Below are positions 23,052 through 32,000 of a stretch of 53,984 nucleotides of DNA, piece after piece. The stretch spans positions 1 to 53,984 of the forward strand of contig JAJEIQ010000059.1 in the NCBI GenBank assembly GCA_022827905.1. The letters run 5' to 3'. How positions within the stretch are numbered: position 1 is the stretch's first letter; each line of letters starts with the position of its first letter. The notes under the pieces are model-generated. The model saw only the letters and a program-made list of their open reading frames with translations. It was not told the DNA's origin and did not search any database. The position numbers and the translations under genes are program-made. The stretch comes from Pseudomonadales bacterium (GTDB lineage Bacteria > Pseudomonadota > Gammaproteobacteria > Pseudomonadales > Azotimanducaceae).

Positions 23052-25304
23052 TTAGAAGGCGATGCGTACGCCAAGCGATGCGGTGCGGTCCTTGTTGGGC
23101 CGGGCGCCGTAGGGTTGACGGCCGACGATCTCCTGCTCGCGGGTCAGGTTTTCCACTCGGGCAAAGAGGTCGAGGCTGTCGGTCAGATGGTAGTTGCCCG
23201 CGAAGTCGATGGTCAGCGTGCTGCCGGTACGCTCAAAGGCGCCGCAAGCCGCTCTCGTGCAGACCCCGTCGATGTAGTTGGCGGATAGGAACAACGCCCA
23301 GCGGGTCTGCTGCAAGCCGAGGGTCAGGTTGAGTTGGTGGTCCGGGATGTAGGGTATGGGGTCGCCCTTGCGGACGTCGCCGAAGAAGTCGGTGTCCGCG
23401 ATGTCAGTGTCGAATTCGCCGTTGATGTGGGTGTAGGCCAATTCCAAGGGGAGGCTCACGGCGCCGTCTGGCAGCAGGTCGGTGGCGAGGCGCAGTTCCA
23501 GGCCCATGACGGTCGCCGCGTCGCCATTGAAGGCGTCGCCGATTTCGCAGTCCGCACCCGACGAGGCGGTGCATTCGCCAAGCAGGTTGTCGTAGTCGCT
23601 GAGGAACCCAGTGGCTTCGGCGCTGAACCGTTCACCATTGAAGCGGGCACCGGCCTCGACGTTCCAGGCGGTCTCCTCGTCCACGCCGGGCGCGTTGGTG
23701 GGTGCCGTGAAGCCCTTGTGGACACCGCCGAAAAGGGTCAGGCGATCGTTGGGACTGTAGGTGGCGCCGACTCCCGGCAGCCAGACCCGAGTCTTGTTGC
23801 GGCGGCTGCTGCGCAGGTTGTCGGCAGCTCGGGACGCCGGGTCGGCGGTGCGTCCAGCCCGGGTCTCCCAACGGGTGCGGCGCTGATCGATGTCTTCGTA
23901 GCGCAGGCCCGGGGTGAACGTCCAGCGGCCCCACTGGATTTCATCGACAAGATGCAGCGACAGGGCCTCGGCTTCCTGCAGGCGGTTTCCGGCATTGCCG
24001 AGCAGGCCCTGGTCGTCGAGGTGCAGGCGTCCGCCGCTTTGATGGTAGGTGCTGTTGCGCTGCAGGCGATCCTCCTCGTCCTCATGGTAGCGGGCACCAA
24101 CATTGATCTGGTGGCTGAGTTCGCCCGTGGCTGCGGTCCAGGTGAGGCTGCCCTGCACGCCGCGGGAGAAGTAGCTCCGCGCATTGGAGCGGATCTGGAT
24201 GCTGCCCGGCGGCGTGTCGAGCCCGCCGTGCAAAATGGCCTGCAACTGGTCGGAGGCTACGCCCCCGATGGGCTGGCCAAGATTGACGGCTTGCACCACG
24301 TTTGACCAACTGGTGCGCGAGAACGACTGGGCGTCAGCGCTGCCGTCGAAGTCAATGCCCTCGGTCTTGAACCAATTTCGTTCGTGCTCGTTGTTGTAGT
24401 AAGTCACGGACGCCCCCAGCGAGTCGCTGGGCGTCCATTGGTAGCGAACGATAAGTTGCTCATGCTCCGTGGCGATGTTGTCTAGGCTTGACAACCCATA
24501 GCGGCGGAAGGGGTCGCGGGCGAAGTCGGCGTCCGTGAGCCCGAGGTAGCTCTGCTCCGAATCCTGCTCGGCAATCTGCACCTTCAGCGCCAAGGCATGG
24601 TCTGAGTCCTCCGGCGCGTAGCTCAGCTTAAGGGTGTAGTCCTCAAGGTCGAGGCCAGAGTCGCCGCCCCGGTCCACGTCCTGGAATCCATCCGAACGCC
24701 ATTGGTGGGTTTCCACCAGAAAACCGAATCCGGCCGCATTTCGAGCGCCGTAGTGGCCGTGCAGGCGCCAAGTGGCATCTTCGGCGCCCTCGAGCATGGC
24801 GTACCCGGCCGCCTCATCCGGGATGGGAGTCGAGAGCATGTTCAGCGCGCCGCCGATGGTGTAGGGGCCCTGGCTGATGGCGGCCGGTCCGGTGAGCACT
24901 TCGATGCCCGCCATGCGGCCCAAGGTGGGGAAGTAGTAGGCGCTCGGCGCGGAATAGGGTGCCGGCGCAATCAGCACGTTGTCCTCCAGGAGGGTGATGC
25001 GCCCGCTGCGCTCGGTGGCCACCCCGCGGATGCTGATGTTGGGCCGCAGCCCGTAGCCGTCCTCCACCTGCACGGACACGCCCGGCACCTGGCGAATGAC
25101 CCGCTGGATGTCCGCATGGCCGAGCCGCTGAAGCTCCTCAATGCCAATGTGATGGGCGCTGCCGGGAATGCGGTTGGCCTGCGCCCGCTGGCCAACGATC
25201 AACACCTCCTCGATGAAGGCCTCATCATCAGCCCGCGCCGGCAGTGCCGCGCCGGCAAGAAAAAGCATGCCGGCCAACGCCGAGAAACAAGCCTTGCGAA
25301 CCAT
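23052..25304 (-). CDS. TonB-dependent outer-membrane receptor (FecA-like)
   Basis: A 750-residue ligand-gated porin, probably for a ferric chelate. A signal peptide (about 1-25, ending PARA) is followed by a TonB-box-like stretch (EVLIVGQRAQA) and a plug domain (IQRVIRQVPGVSVQVEDG, LRPNISIRGVATERSGRI, IEVLTGPAAISQGPYTIGG). A 22-stranded barrel with Asp-rich loops follows. It ends in the sorting signal LGVRIAF with terminal Phe. Two cysteine pairs (CTASSGADC and CTRAAC) probably form loop disulfides. AAGGAG precedes the ATG, and a Fur box lies about 46 bp upstream, so iron repression is likely. It stands between tRNA-Leu and rnr with no transporter genes beside it. Confidence 0.93.
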   Translation of the reverse strand: MVRKACFSALAGMLFLAGAALPARADDEAFIEEVLIVGQRAQANRIPGSAHHIGIEELQRLGHADIQRVIRQVPGVSVQVEDGYGLRPNISIRGVATERSGRITLLEDNVLIAPAPYSAPSAYYFPTLGRMAGIEVLTGPAAISQGPYTIGGALNMLSTPIPDEAAGYAMLEGAEDATWRLHGHYGARNAAGFGFLVETHQWRSDGFQDVDRGGDSGLDLEDYTLKLSYAPEDSDHALALKVQIAEQDSEQSYLGLTDADFARDPFRRYGLSSLDNIATEHEQLIVRYQWTPSDSLGASVTYYNNEHERNWFKTEGIDFDGSADAQSFSRTSWSNVVQAVNLGQPIGGVASDQLQAILHGGLDTPPGSIQIRSNARSYFSRGVQGSLTWTAATGELSHQINVGARYHEDEEDRLQRNSTYHQSGGRLHLDDQGLLGNAGNRLQEAEALSLHLVDEIQWGRWTFTPGLRYEDIDQRRTRWETRAGRTADPASRAADNLRSSRRNKTRVWLPGVGATYSPNDRLTLFGGVHKGFTAPTNAPGVDEETAWNVEAGARFNGERFSAEATGFLSDYDNLLGECTASSGADCEIGDAFNGDAATVMGLELRLATDLLPDGAVSLPLELAYTHINGEFDTDIADTDFFGDVRKGDPIPYIPDHQLNLTLGLQQTRWALFLSANYIDGVCTRAACGAFERTGSTLTIDFAGNYHLTDSLDLFARVENLTREQEIVGRQPYGARPNKDRTASLGVRIAF

Positions 25305-25347
25305 CGGGAAGCTCCTTCCAAACTCAATGGCCCGGCACCGTAAACTA

Positions 25348-25366
25348 AATGATAACGATTATCAAA
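25348..25366 (-). promoter_or_regulatory. Fur box (iron-dependent operator) of the TonB receptor
   Basis: The inverted repeat TGATAACGATTATCA lies in an AT-rich patch between tRNA-Leu and the receptor start. It matches the Fur consensus closely (GATAAT-like half-sites). Its position 46 bp upstream of the receptor ATG fits repression by iron-loaded Fur. Confidence 0.85.
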
Positions 25367-25422
25367 TATATTTTTCGCAACAGGGTGCGGCTTTCAGTCA
25401 GGGAAGGCGGGCGTCAAAGGAG

Positions 25423-25509
25423 TGGTGCCGAGGAGAGGACTTGAACCTCCACGGGGTTACCCCCACTAGCACCTGAAGCTAGCGTGTCTACCAATTTCAC
25501 CACCTCGGC
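25423..25509 (-). tRNA. tRNA-Leu (anticodon CAG)
   Basis: An 87-nt type II tRNA with acceptor stem GCCGAGG/CCTCGGC, D-arm GGTGAAATTGGTAGACACG, anticodon stem CTAGC/GCTAG around TTCAGGT (anticodon CAG), variable arm TGGGGGTAACCCCGT, T-loop GTTCAAG and encoded ACCA. It lies upstream of the Fur-regulated receptor and, further on, of rnr. Confidence 0.97.
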
Positions 25510-25593
25510 ATGAAGCGGCCGCTTTGGGAAGCGGGCGCGCAATGTAATTGGACGGGACGGGTATTGTCAACGGAAGCCCCGCGTGGGTAGTGG

Positions 25594-26514
25594 CTACAAC
25601 GTTCTCCCCAAGTATTCGCGCACGGTGGCCGCGCACTCCGATGGCTGTTCGAGCTGCAAGTAGTGCGTCGCCTCAGCGAGAAAGTCGTAGTCAATGGTTT
25701 CCATATGGACGAGGTCGAGGGACGGCAAGTAGGCGAAGGGCAGCGTCGGGTCGGCGCCTAGAACTTTAACTGGACAGGGCAGATCGGAGAAGTTCACCAG
25801 GCCCGAGTAGCTTCTGGCGTATTCGACGATCTGCGCTTCGTAGTCGGGCGGACAGCGCAACTCGAAATACTCGCCGTCGGCTGATTTTCTCAAGGTGGTC
25901 CTGGCCATGAGCTCGAGGACGCCGGGCAGGACGCGCGAGAAGTTCGGCGAGTATCCCAACAAAGCGGCAAACTCATCGAGGCTGTTGAAGCGCGTGTGAC
26001 GGTTTCTGGTGCGCCGCGCCAACTGCTCGGCGAGGTCGTCGAACAGGGTCTCGCTGTCCCCCGGACGATACACGGGCGGGTCGAACAGGATCAGCGCCTC
26101 GAATCGGTTGGCGGATGCCTCGGCGCTTGACAGGACCGATGACAACGACAGCAAGCTGATTAGGGCCGATACGGAGTGAAAGACGCCAATCCTGGGCCTA
26201 GCGCCAAAGGTCTCATCAATGGCTTTGAGAATGCGGGTTTGATCGCGGATGAACGCAGGAACGTTGTGGCCGACTCGGGATCCTAGGCCATTCCAACCAT
26301 GGTTCCTGAGGTCGTAGAGAAAAACGTCGAAGTCGTCGAGGAGTTGTGACCAGAACGGTAGATAGAGATCGATGGCCAGTCCGTTTCCATGGCTCAGAAC
26401 CATTCTCGGCCCGGATTCGTTTCCGTGGCGTCTTACGATCGCGACGCTGCCGTCGTCCAAGGGGACATCGACCGTGGCGACTGGCTCAGGGACTTCCCAC
26501 GCAACTTCGGGCAT
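25594..26514 (-). CDS. Alpha/beta hydrolase with atypical nucleophile elbow (paralogue 1)
   Basis: A 306-residue alpha/beta-fold hydrolase. SHGNGLAIDLY (41-51) is the oxyanion-hole loop, followed by DVFLYDLRNHGWN. The nucleophile is probably S114 in GVFHSVSAL, so the usual G-x-S-x-G elbow is replaced by F-H-S-V-S. The acid is probably in VLGADPTLPF and the histidine in ATHYLQLE near the C-terminus. It shares most blocks with the hydrolase at 47424-48359 (WEVPEP, LDDFDVF, RNHGWN, LPGVLELMARTTLR, ELRCPPDYEA). The two bracket the transporter/polyketide synthase/surface-protein region. A release or editing thioesterase for the polyketide product is an attractive but unproven role. It is divergent from the SulP transporter. 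Confidence 0.8.
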   Translation of the reverse strand: MPEVAWEVPEPVATVDVPLDDGSVAIVRRHGNESGPRMVLSHGNGLAIDLYLPFWSQLLDDFDVFLYDLRNHGWNGLGSRVGHNVPAFIRDQTRILKAIDETFGARPRIGVFHSVSALISLLSLSSVLSSAEASANRFEALILFDPPVYRPGDSETLFDDLAEQLARRTRNRHTRFNSLDEFAALLGYSPNFSRVLPGVLELMARTTLRKSADGEYFELRCPPDYEAQIVEYARSYSGLVNFSDLPCPVKVLGADPTLPFAYLPSLDLVHMETIDYDFLAEATHYLQLEQPSECAATVREYLGRTL

Positions 26515-26780
26515 CAGTGCTCGACAGCCTTAGAATCCAGTTCCTCAGACACTTCCCGGGCCACAGGGGGTATGCTCGTTTTGCAGGGCTTTCAAGCTGC
26601 GCGAACACGGCTGCACCAGCCATGGCCACCGCCTGCACCGATGCCTCTTCGGCTGTGGTTTTCGGTAGGTTAGCATAAACGGACAGCCGCAAACGGGCAC
26701 TGGCCATTCAAGCATCCAACCTAGTCCGCGAGATTGCAGACGATCTGCGCCAGCCGGTCCCAGCCAAGAACATACCGCTC

Positions 26781-28922
26781 GTGCTGGTCGTGGGGCTGGT
26801 CGCGGCAGTGAGCGTGATGGTGGGATTGATCTCCCTGGCGAGCCTGGTGTTCTCCGGCCCCCTCGCCCCCCATGCGACCCAAGGCGTGGGCTTGATCTTG
26901 TTCGGCAGCTTCGCCATCTGCCTAGTGCTGGCCTTGGCAAGCAGCTTTCATGGCGCCGTCTCGGCGCCTCCCGGGCCCACCATGGTCATGCTGGCCATCA
27001 TCGGCGACTCCGTGGCCGCCACGGGCGACCAGCTCTTCCCGACCATGGTCGTGCTGATATTCCTGTCTTCGATGACGACCGGGGTCTTGCTGATCCTGAT
27101 CGCCAAGGCCCGCCTAGCCAGTCTGATCCGCTTCATTCCCTATCCGGTCGCCTCCGGATTCGTCGCCGGGACCGGCGGCATCATCTGCCTGATCGCGCTG
27201 TCGTTGATGGGCGTGCGGCCGGACCGGGCCGCGCTGGCAACGCTTCTCGAACCCGATGCGCTCCTGAGTTGGGGGGTGGGCGTCGCCTACGGCCTCGGCC
27301 TCTACTTTGCCACCAAACGCTGGAACAGCTTTCTGCTGTTGCCCGTCAGCTTCGTCCTCGCGACCCTGCTCTGCCACCTGTGCCTGGCCTTGCTCGGCAT
27401 CTCCGAAGATCAAGCGGAGGCGGCTGGCTTGCTGTTCGGCGGCGTGTCCGAAGGCAGTTTGTGGCCAGGCTTCAGCGTAAACGATATCTCGCGTGTCGAT
27501 TGGGGAGCCGTTGCCGGACAGATGCCCAATGTGCTCACGTTGGCGCTGGTGACGATGATCTGCGCCGTGATGTACATCGGTGGCCTCGAGCTGGCTGCGA
27601 ACCGCGAGATGGACTGGAACCGCGATCTAGGGGCGGTCGGACTCGCCAGCCTAGTGTCCGGCTTCGGCGGCGGCCCACCGGGATGCCTGATCGTTCCGTC
27701 ATCGCTGCGCAGCGTCCTGTTCGGCGTGGACATTCGTCTGACCGGCCTGGTGGCCGCGGCGTTCATCGGCGTGACCCTGTTGTTCGGCAATGCCGTGCTG
27801 AAGCTGGTGCCCGTGCCGTTGATGGGCGGGGTGCTGCTGTTCACCGGCATCGCCATGGTCGATCAATGGCTGCTGCAGGTCCGCAAACGAATTCCCGGGA
27901 CCGAATACGCCATCGTGTTGACCATCTTTTTCACCATTCTGGCGTTTGGCTTCCTGGAGGGCGTCGGCGTCGGCATGCTGATCACGGTCATCTTCTTTGT
28001 TGTCCGCCTGAGCCGAGTGGATCTGGTCGAGTCCCAGTTCACCGCGCGCGATCAATCGAGCAACAAGAGTCGCCCGATCCCGGATCGAGCCATCCTGCAG
28101 GCGCAGGGCGCGGGGGTGCAGGCCTACCGGCTCCGGGGCTACCTGTTCTTCGGCAGCAGCTACCATTTCGCGGACCGGCTGAAGCAGTCCCTAAGCGCAA
28201 CGCCGCGTCCCCTGTGCGTGCTGCTCGACTTCGAGGCCGTCTCAGGCTTCGATTTCTCAACGGTGAACGCCCTGTGCCGCTTCTTGGTCGCCGCCCGCGC
28301 TGCCCAGATTCCCGTCCTGTTCAGCGCCGCTCCCGATCGGCTCCAAAGCGAGCTGCAACGCAACCTGCCGCCGCCGGCATACGGCAACCTAACGTTCGCA
28401 CCGGATCTGGAGCATGGGCTTGAGCAAGGTGAGGATCTGGCCATCGCGGCGCACCGGCCGCACCTCAAGGGCGGCCCGGCTGACGCCACGCTGCTCGAGG
28501 CGGTGGCCGATGATCTGGAGCGTCACCTCGACAGCCAGATTCTGTTCGAGGAGCTGATCGTTGAACTCCAAGGCTGGACCCAGTCGAGCCTGTACGCCGC
28601 CGGCGAGATGTTGGCAGTGGCCGATGAACCGGATGACGGCATCAAGCTGCTTACGAGCGGTCGCGCCAGCCTTCGAGACGGCGACGGCGCTCGGCTGCAC
28701 CAGTACGGTCCCGGCGACCTGATCGAACCGCGGGGCATCCTCGGCGCATCGGGTTCCGGCGCCAAGGCCAGCGCCGATGAGCCGTGCCGAATCGAGACGC
28801 TGACCGCCGAGGCGCAACGCCTGCTGGAGGCCCGCGACCAACGGCTGGCGCTGAGGCTGTACCGGTACCTGCTCAACCGCCCTCGCCAAGCGACGCCCAA
28901 CCCGTCCAGCGAGACGGGCTGA
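26781..28922 (+). CDS. SulP-family anion transporter with STAS and cyclic-nucleotide-binding-like C-terminus
   Basis: A secondary transporter for inorganic anions such as sulfate or bicarbonate. About ten membrane segments fill residues 1-400 (VVGLVAAVSVMVGLISLASLV at the start; GGPPGCLIVPSSLRS and LMGGVLLFTGIAMVDQWLL later). A STAS domain follows (LLDFEAVSGFDFSTVNALCR, near 480). The last about 110 residues (SGRASLRDGDGARLHQYGPGDLI) resemble a cyclic-nucleotide-binding barrel, a less common fusion. The GTG at 26781 lies inside the first membrane helix. The open frame continues to a stop at 26678 with plausible residues (IQASNLVREIADDLRQPVPA), so the real start is probably further upstream at a rare codon (CTG 26700 or ATT 26706). 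The polyketide synthase follows 86 bp later on the same strand. Confidence 0.85.
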   Translation: MLVVGLVAAVSVMVGLISLASLVFSGPLAPHATQGVGLILFGSFAICLVLALASSFHGAVSAPPGPTMVMLAIIGDSVAATGDQLFPTMVVLIFLSSMTTGVLLILIAKARLASLIRFIPYPVASGFVAGTGGIICLIALSLMGVRPDRAALATLLEPDALLSWGVGVAYGLGLYFATKRWNSFLLLPVSFVLATLLCHLCLALLGISEDQAEAAGLLFGGVSEGSLWPGFSVNDISRVDWGAVAGQMPNVLTLALVTMICAVMYIGGLELAANREMDWNRDLGAVGLASLVSGFGGGPPGCLIVPSSLRSVLFGVDIRLTGLVAAAFIGVTLLFGNAVLKLVPVPLMGGVLLFTGIAMVDQWLLQVRKRIPGTEYAIVLTIFFTILAFGFLEGVGVGMLITVIFFVVRLSRVDLVESQFTARDQSSNKSRPIPDRAILQAQGAGVQAYRLRGYLFFGSSYHFADRLKQSLSATPRPLCVLLDFEAVSGFDFSTVNALCRFLVAARAAQIPVLFSAAPDRLQSELQRNLPPPAYGNLTFAPDLEHGLEQGEDLAIAAHRPHLKGGPADATLLEAVADDLERHLDSQILFEELIVELQGWTQSSLYAAGEMLAVADEPDDGIKLLTSGRASLRDGDGARLHQYGPGDLIEPRGILGASGSGAKASADEPCRIETLTAEAQRLLEARDQRLALRLYRYLLNRPRQATPNPSSETG

Positions 28923-29008
28923 GCGAGCGGCGCAAGTCAGGCGCAAGCGCTGAAAAGCCGCGCACATTACGCTAGGATCTTGTCTTTAAACCCGGCGGAC
29001 GCAGTGTT

Positions 29009-32000
29009 GTGAGACGGCCGAAATCCAATCAAGGTTCCGAGCCTATCGCCATTGTCGGCATGGCCTGTCGGTTTCCCGGCGCGGCGAACCTCTCAGAATT
29101 TTGGCGTTTGCTCGAAGCGGGCGGGAACGCCGTTACGGAGGGCGTGCCCGGATCGGGAGTTGGGCGCGTGGGCGCTCTGTTCCCCGACGACACCGGGCAG
29201 ATCGAGGCCTGCCGCTTCGGTGCCTACCTTGATGAACTCGACCGCTTCGACGCCGCCTTCTTCCGCATTTCGCCGGTCGAAGCGCAATTGCTCGACCCGC
29301 AGCAACGCCTGATTCTGGAGACGAGTTGGCGGGCGCTCGAAGACGCGGGCATCGATCCCGAGGGACTGAAGGACAGCCGCACCGGCGTCTATGCGGGCAT
29401 CAGCAACAACGACTACCGTGGACTGATCCTGGAGGCCAACGAGCAGGCGCCGCCCGCCGATGCCGCTTCCAGTCTCTATGCCGTCACCGGCACCTCCCTC
29501 AACACGGCGATCGGCCGGGTTGCCTTCGCCCTTGGCCTTGGGGGGCCGGCGATGGCGGTGGACACGGCCTGCTCGTCGTCCTTGGTCGCAACCCACCAGG
29601 CCGTCACCGGCCTGCAGCAGCGCGACGCCGACATTGCGCTGGCCGGTGGGGTCAACGTCATTCTCTCCGGTCGGCTGCTCGAGTTTCGCGCCAACGCGGG
29701 CATGCTGTCACCGGACGGCCAGTGCAAGACTTTCGATGCCTCCGCCAACGGATACGTCCGAGGCGAAGGATGCGGCATCCTGGTCCTCAAGCGCCTCGCC
29801 GACGCCGAGGCCGACGGCGATCGCATCTGGGGAGTGATCCGAGGCTCAGCGCTGAACCAGGACGGCGCGAGCCAGGGCTTGACGGTTCCCAATGGGGCGG
29901 CCCAGGAGCGGGTCATCGCGGCGGCGCTTGAGCGGGCCGGGCTCCAGCCATCGGACATCGACTATCTGGAGGCCCACGGCACCGGCACGGAGGTCGGCGA
30001 CCCAATCGAAATCAACGCGACGGCGGCCGCCTTTGGGCCGGGGCGTGGCCCGGACCGCCCCTTGCTGATCGGCTCGGTGAAAACCAACATCGGCCATCTC
30101 GAGTCCGGGGCAGGCGTCGCCGGGCTGATCAAGACCCTGCTGGCCATGAACCGAGGCCTGATCCCGGCGCATCTTCATTTCCGCAATCCGAACCCCGAGA
30201 TGGACTGGGCGCGTCTGCCCTTGCGGGTGACATCCACCCCCACCCCATGGCCCAGCCGCTCCGGCCACCCGGCCCTGGCGGGCGTCAGCGGGTTCGGATG
30301 GTCTGGGACGAACGCTCATGTCGTGCTGGAGGGATACGCTGCACCGGAACGGGCGCAATCCGGCCTTGACCTGAATCATTGGGTGGTCGGCGAACCGCAG
30401 CCAGTGGCCGCGCCGTTGCCGGCGTCCGCTGCGCCGCCGCCGAAGGACAGCCTTGCCCCGCGCACCAAGCGCCTGCTACCCCTCTCCGGAAAGTCCGGCG
30501 CAGCCCTTCGCGATTTCGCGGCGCGCTACCTCGAATGGCTCGACGACCCCGCCGGGGCGCTTCCTTCCGAATGCGCCGCGTCCGATCCCATCCTTTCCGA
30601 CATGGCTTGGTCAGCCAGCATCGGCCGCAGCCACTTCGGGCATCGGGCGGGCGTGGCATTCCACAATTCGGAGTCGCTGCGCGAAGGCTTAAGGGCAGTC
30701 GCCGAGGCGGAAGAGAAGCCCGCATCGCGCCGTGCGGCGACCGTGGCGTTCGCCTACACAGGGCAGGCCAGCCAGTGGCCCGGCATGGGCGCCGCGCTCT
30801 ATGAGAGCGAGCCGTCGGTACAGGCTGTGCTCGACCGGTGTGAAGCCGTGCTCGACGAAGAACGTGGCGCCTCGCTGCTCGACCTGATGTTCGGCCGGAC
30901 GGGTGCCGCCGGTGACCTGGACGATCCGCAGTGGAAGCAACCAGCCATCTATGCCCTGGAGTGCGCCCTCACCGCCCTGTGGGCGAGCCTCGGCATCCGG
31001 CCCGACGTGGTGGTCGGACACAGTTTGGGGGAGATCGCAGCAGCGCAGGCTGCAGGGGTGTTCAGCCTTGAGGACGGATTGCGCCTCGCCGCGGTGCGGG
31101 GCGCGCTGGTCGGCGCATTGCCGGGGGAAGGCGCGATGGCGGCGGTGTTCGCACCGGTCCACCGGGTCGAGGAGGCGCTTGACGAACACAATGCGGCCGC
31201 GCAGGGCATCGGCGTTTGCATCGCCGCCGACAACGGGGCGCACCAAGTCATCAGCGGCCCGGCGACGGAAATCACTGCGATGATCGAGCGTCTGGAAGCA
31301 GCCAAGATTCGGGTGGCGCGACTGCGCAGGAGCCCCGCCTACCACAGCGCCATGATCGAGCCGGCGATGGACAACCTCGAGGCGGCCCTCTCCCAGCTCG
31401 CCTTCGCGCCGCCGTCGCTCCCCTTCGTCAGCAATCTCAGCGGAAGGACCATCGATTCGGACGAACTGCTGGACGCGGCCTATTGGCCGCGCCAGATGCG
31501 CGCGCCAGTCGCCTTTCGTGCCTGCGTCGAGACTTTGGCGGAACTGGGCGTGGACGCGGTCGTGGAGATCGGTCCCCATGCGGTGCTCGGGCCGATGATC
31601 CCGCTGGCCTGGCCGGGAACAGGCGCAACCGCCGAGCCATCGGTTGTGTCGAGCCTCAGGCGGCCAGCTTCGGGCGAAGAGCGGCCGCTACCGGGGTCTG
31701 GAGGGGGCTTCGTGGAAGCGGTCGCGGGTGCCTACGAAGCTGGGTTGCCCTTGCGCTTCGACGGGCTCTTTGCCGGTGAGGAGCGGCGCCGCACTGCGCT
31801 GCCCGGCTATCCCTTCCAGCGTGAGCGCTACTGGATTGAGGCCCCCAAACGGCGCCGTTCCAAGGCCGGGCACCCGTTGCTGGGCGCGCGGCACGACTCG
31901 GCAAGTAGCGAGATCAGTTTCGACACCGAGTTGTTCCCCTCGGAACCGGCATGGCTCGGCGATCACCGCGTGTTCGACCGGCTGGTAGCGCCCGGCGCGC

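Noticed and set aside
26486-26707. A 73-codon minus-strand frame upstream of and overlapping the first hydrolase gene
   Set aside because: Some protein-like stretches, but mixed third-position use, no recognisable family and overlap with the likely N-terminal coding region of the SulP transporter on the other strand.
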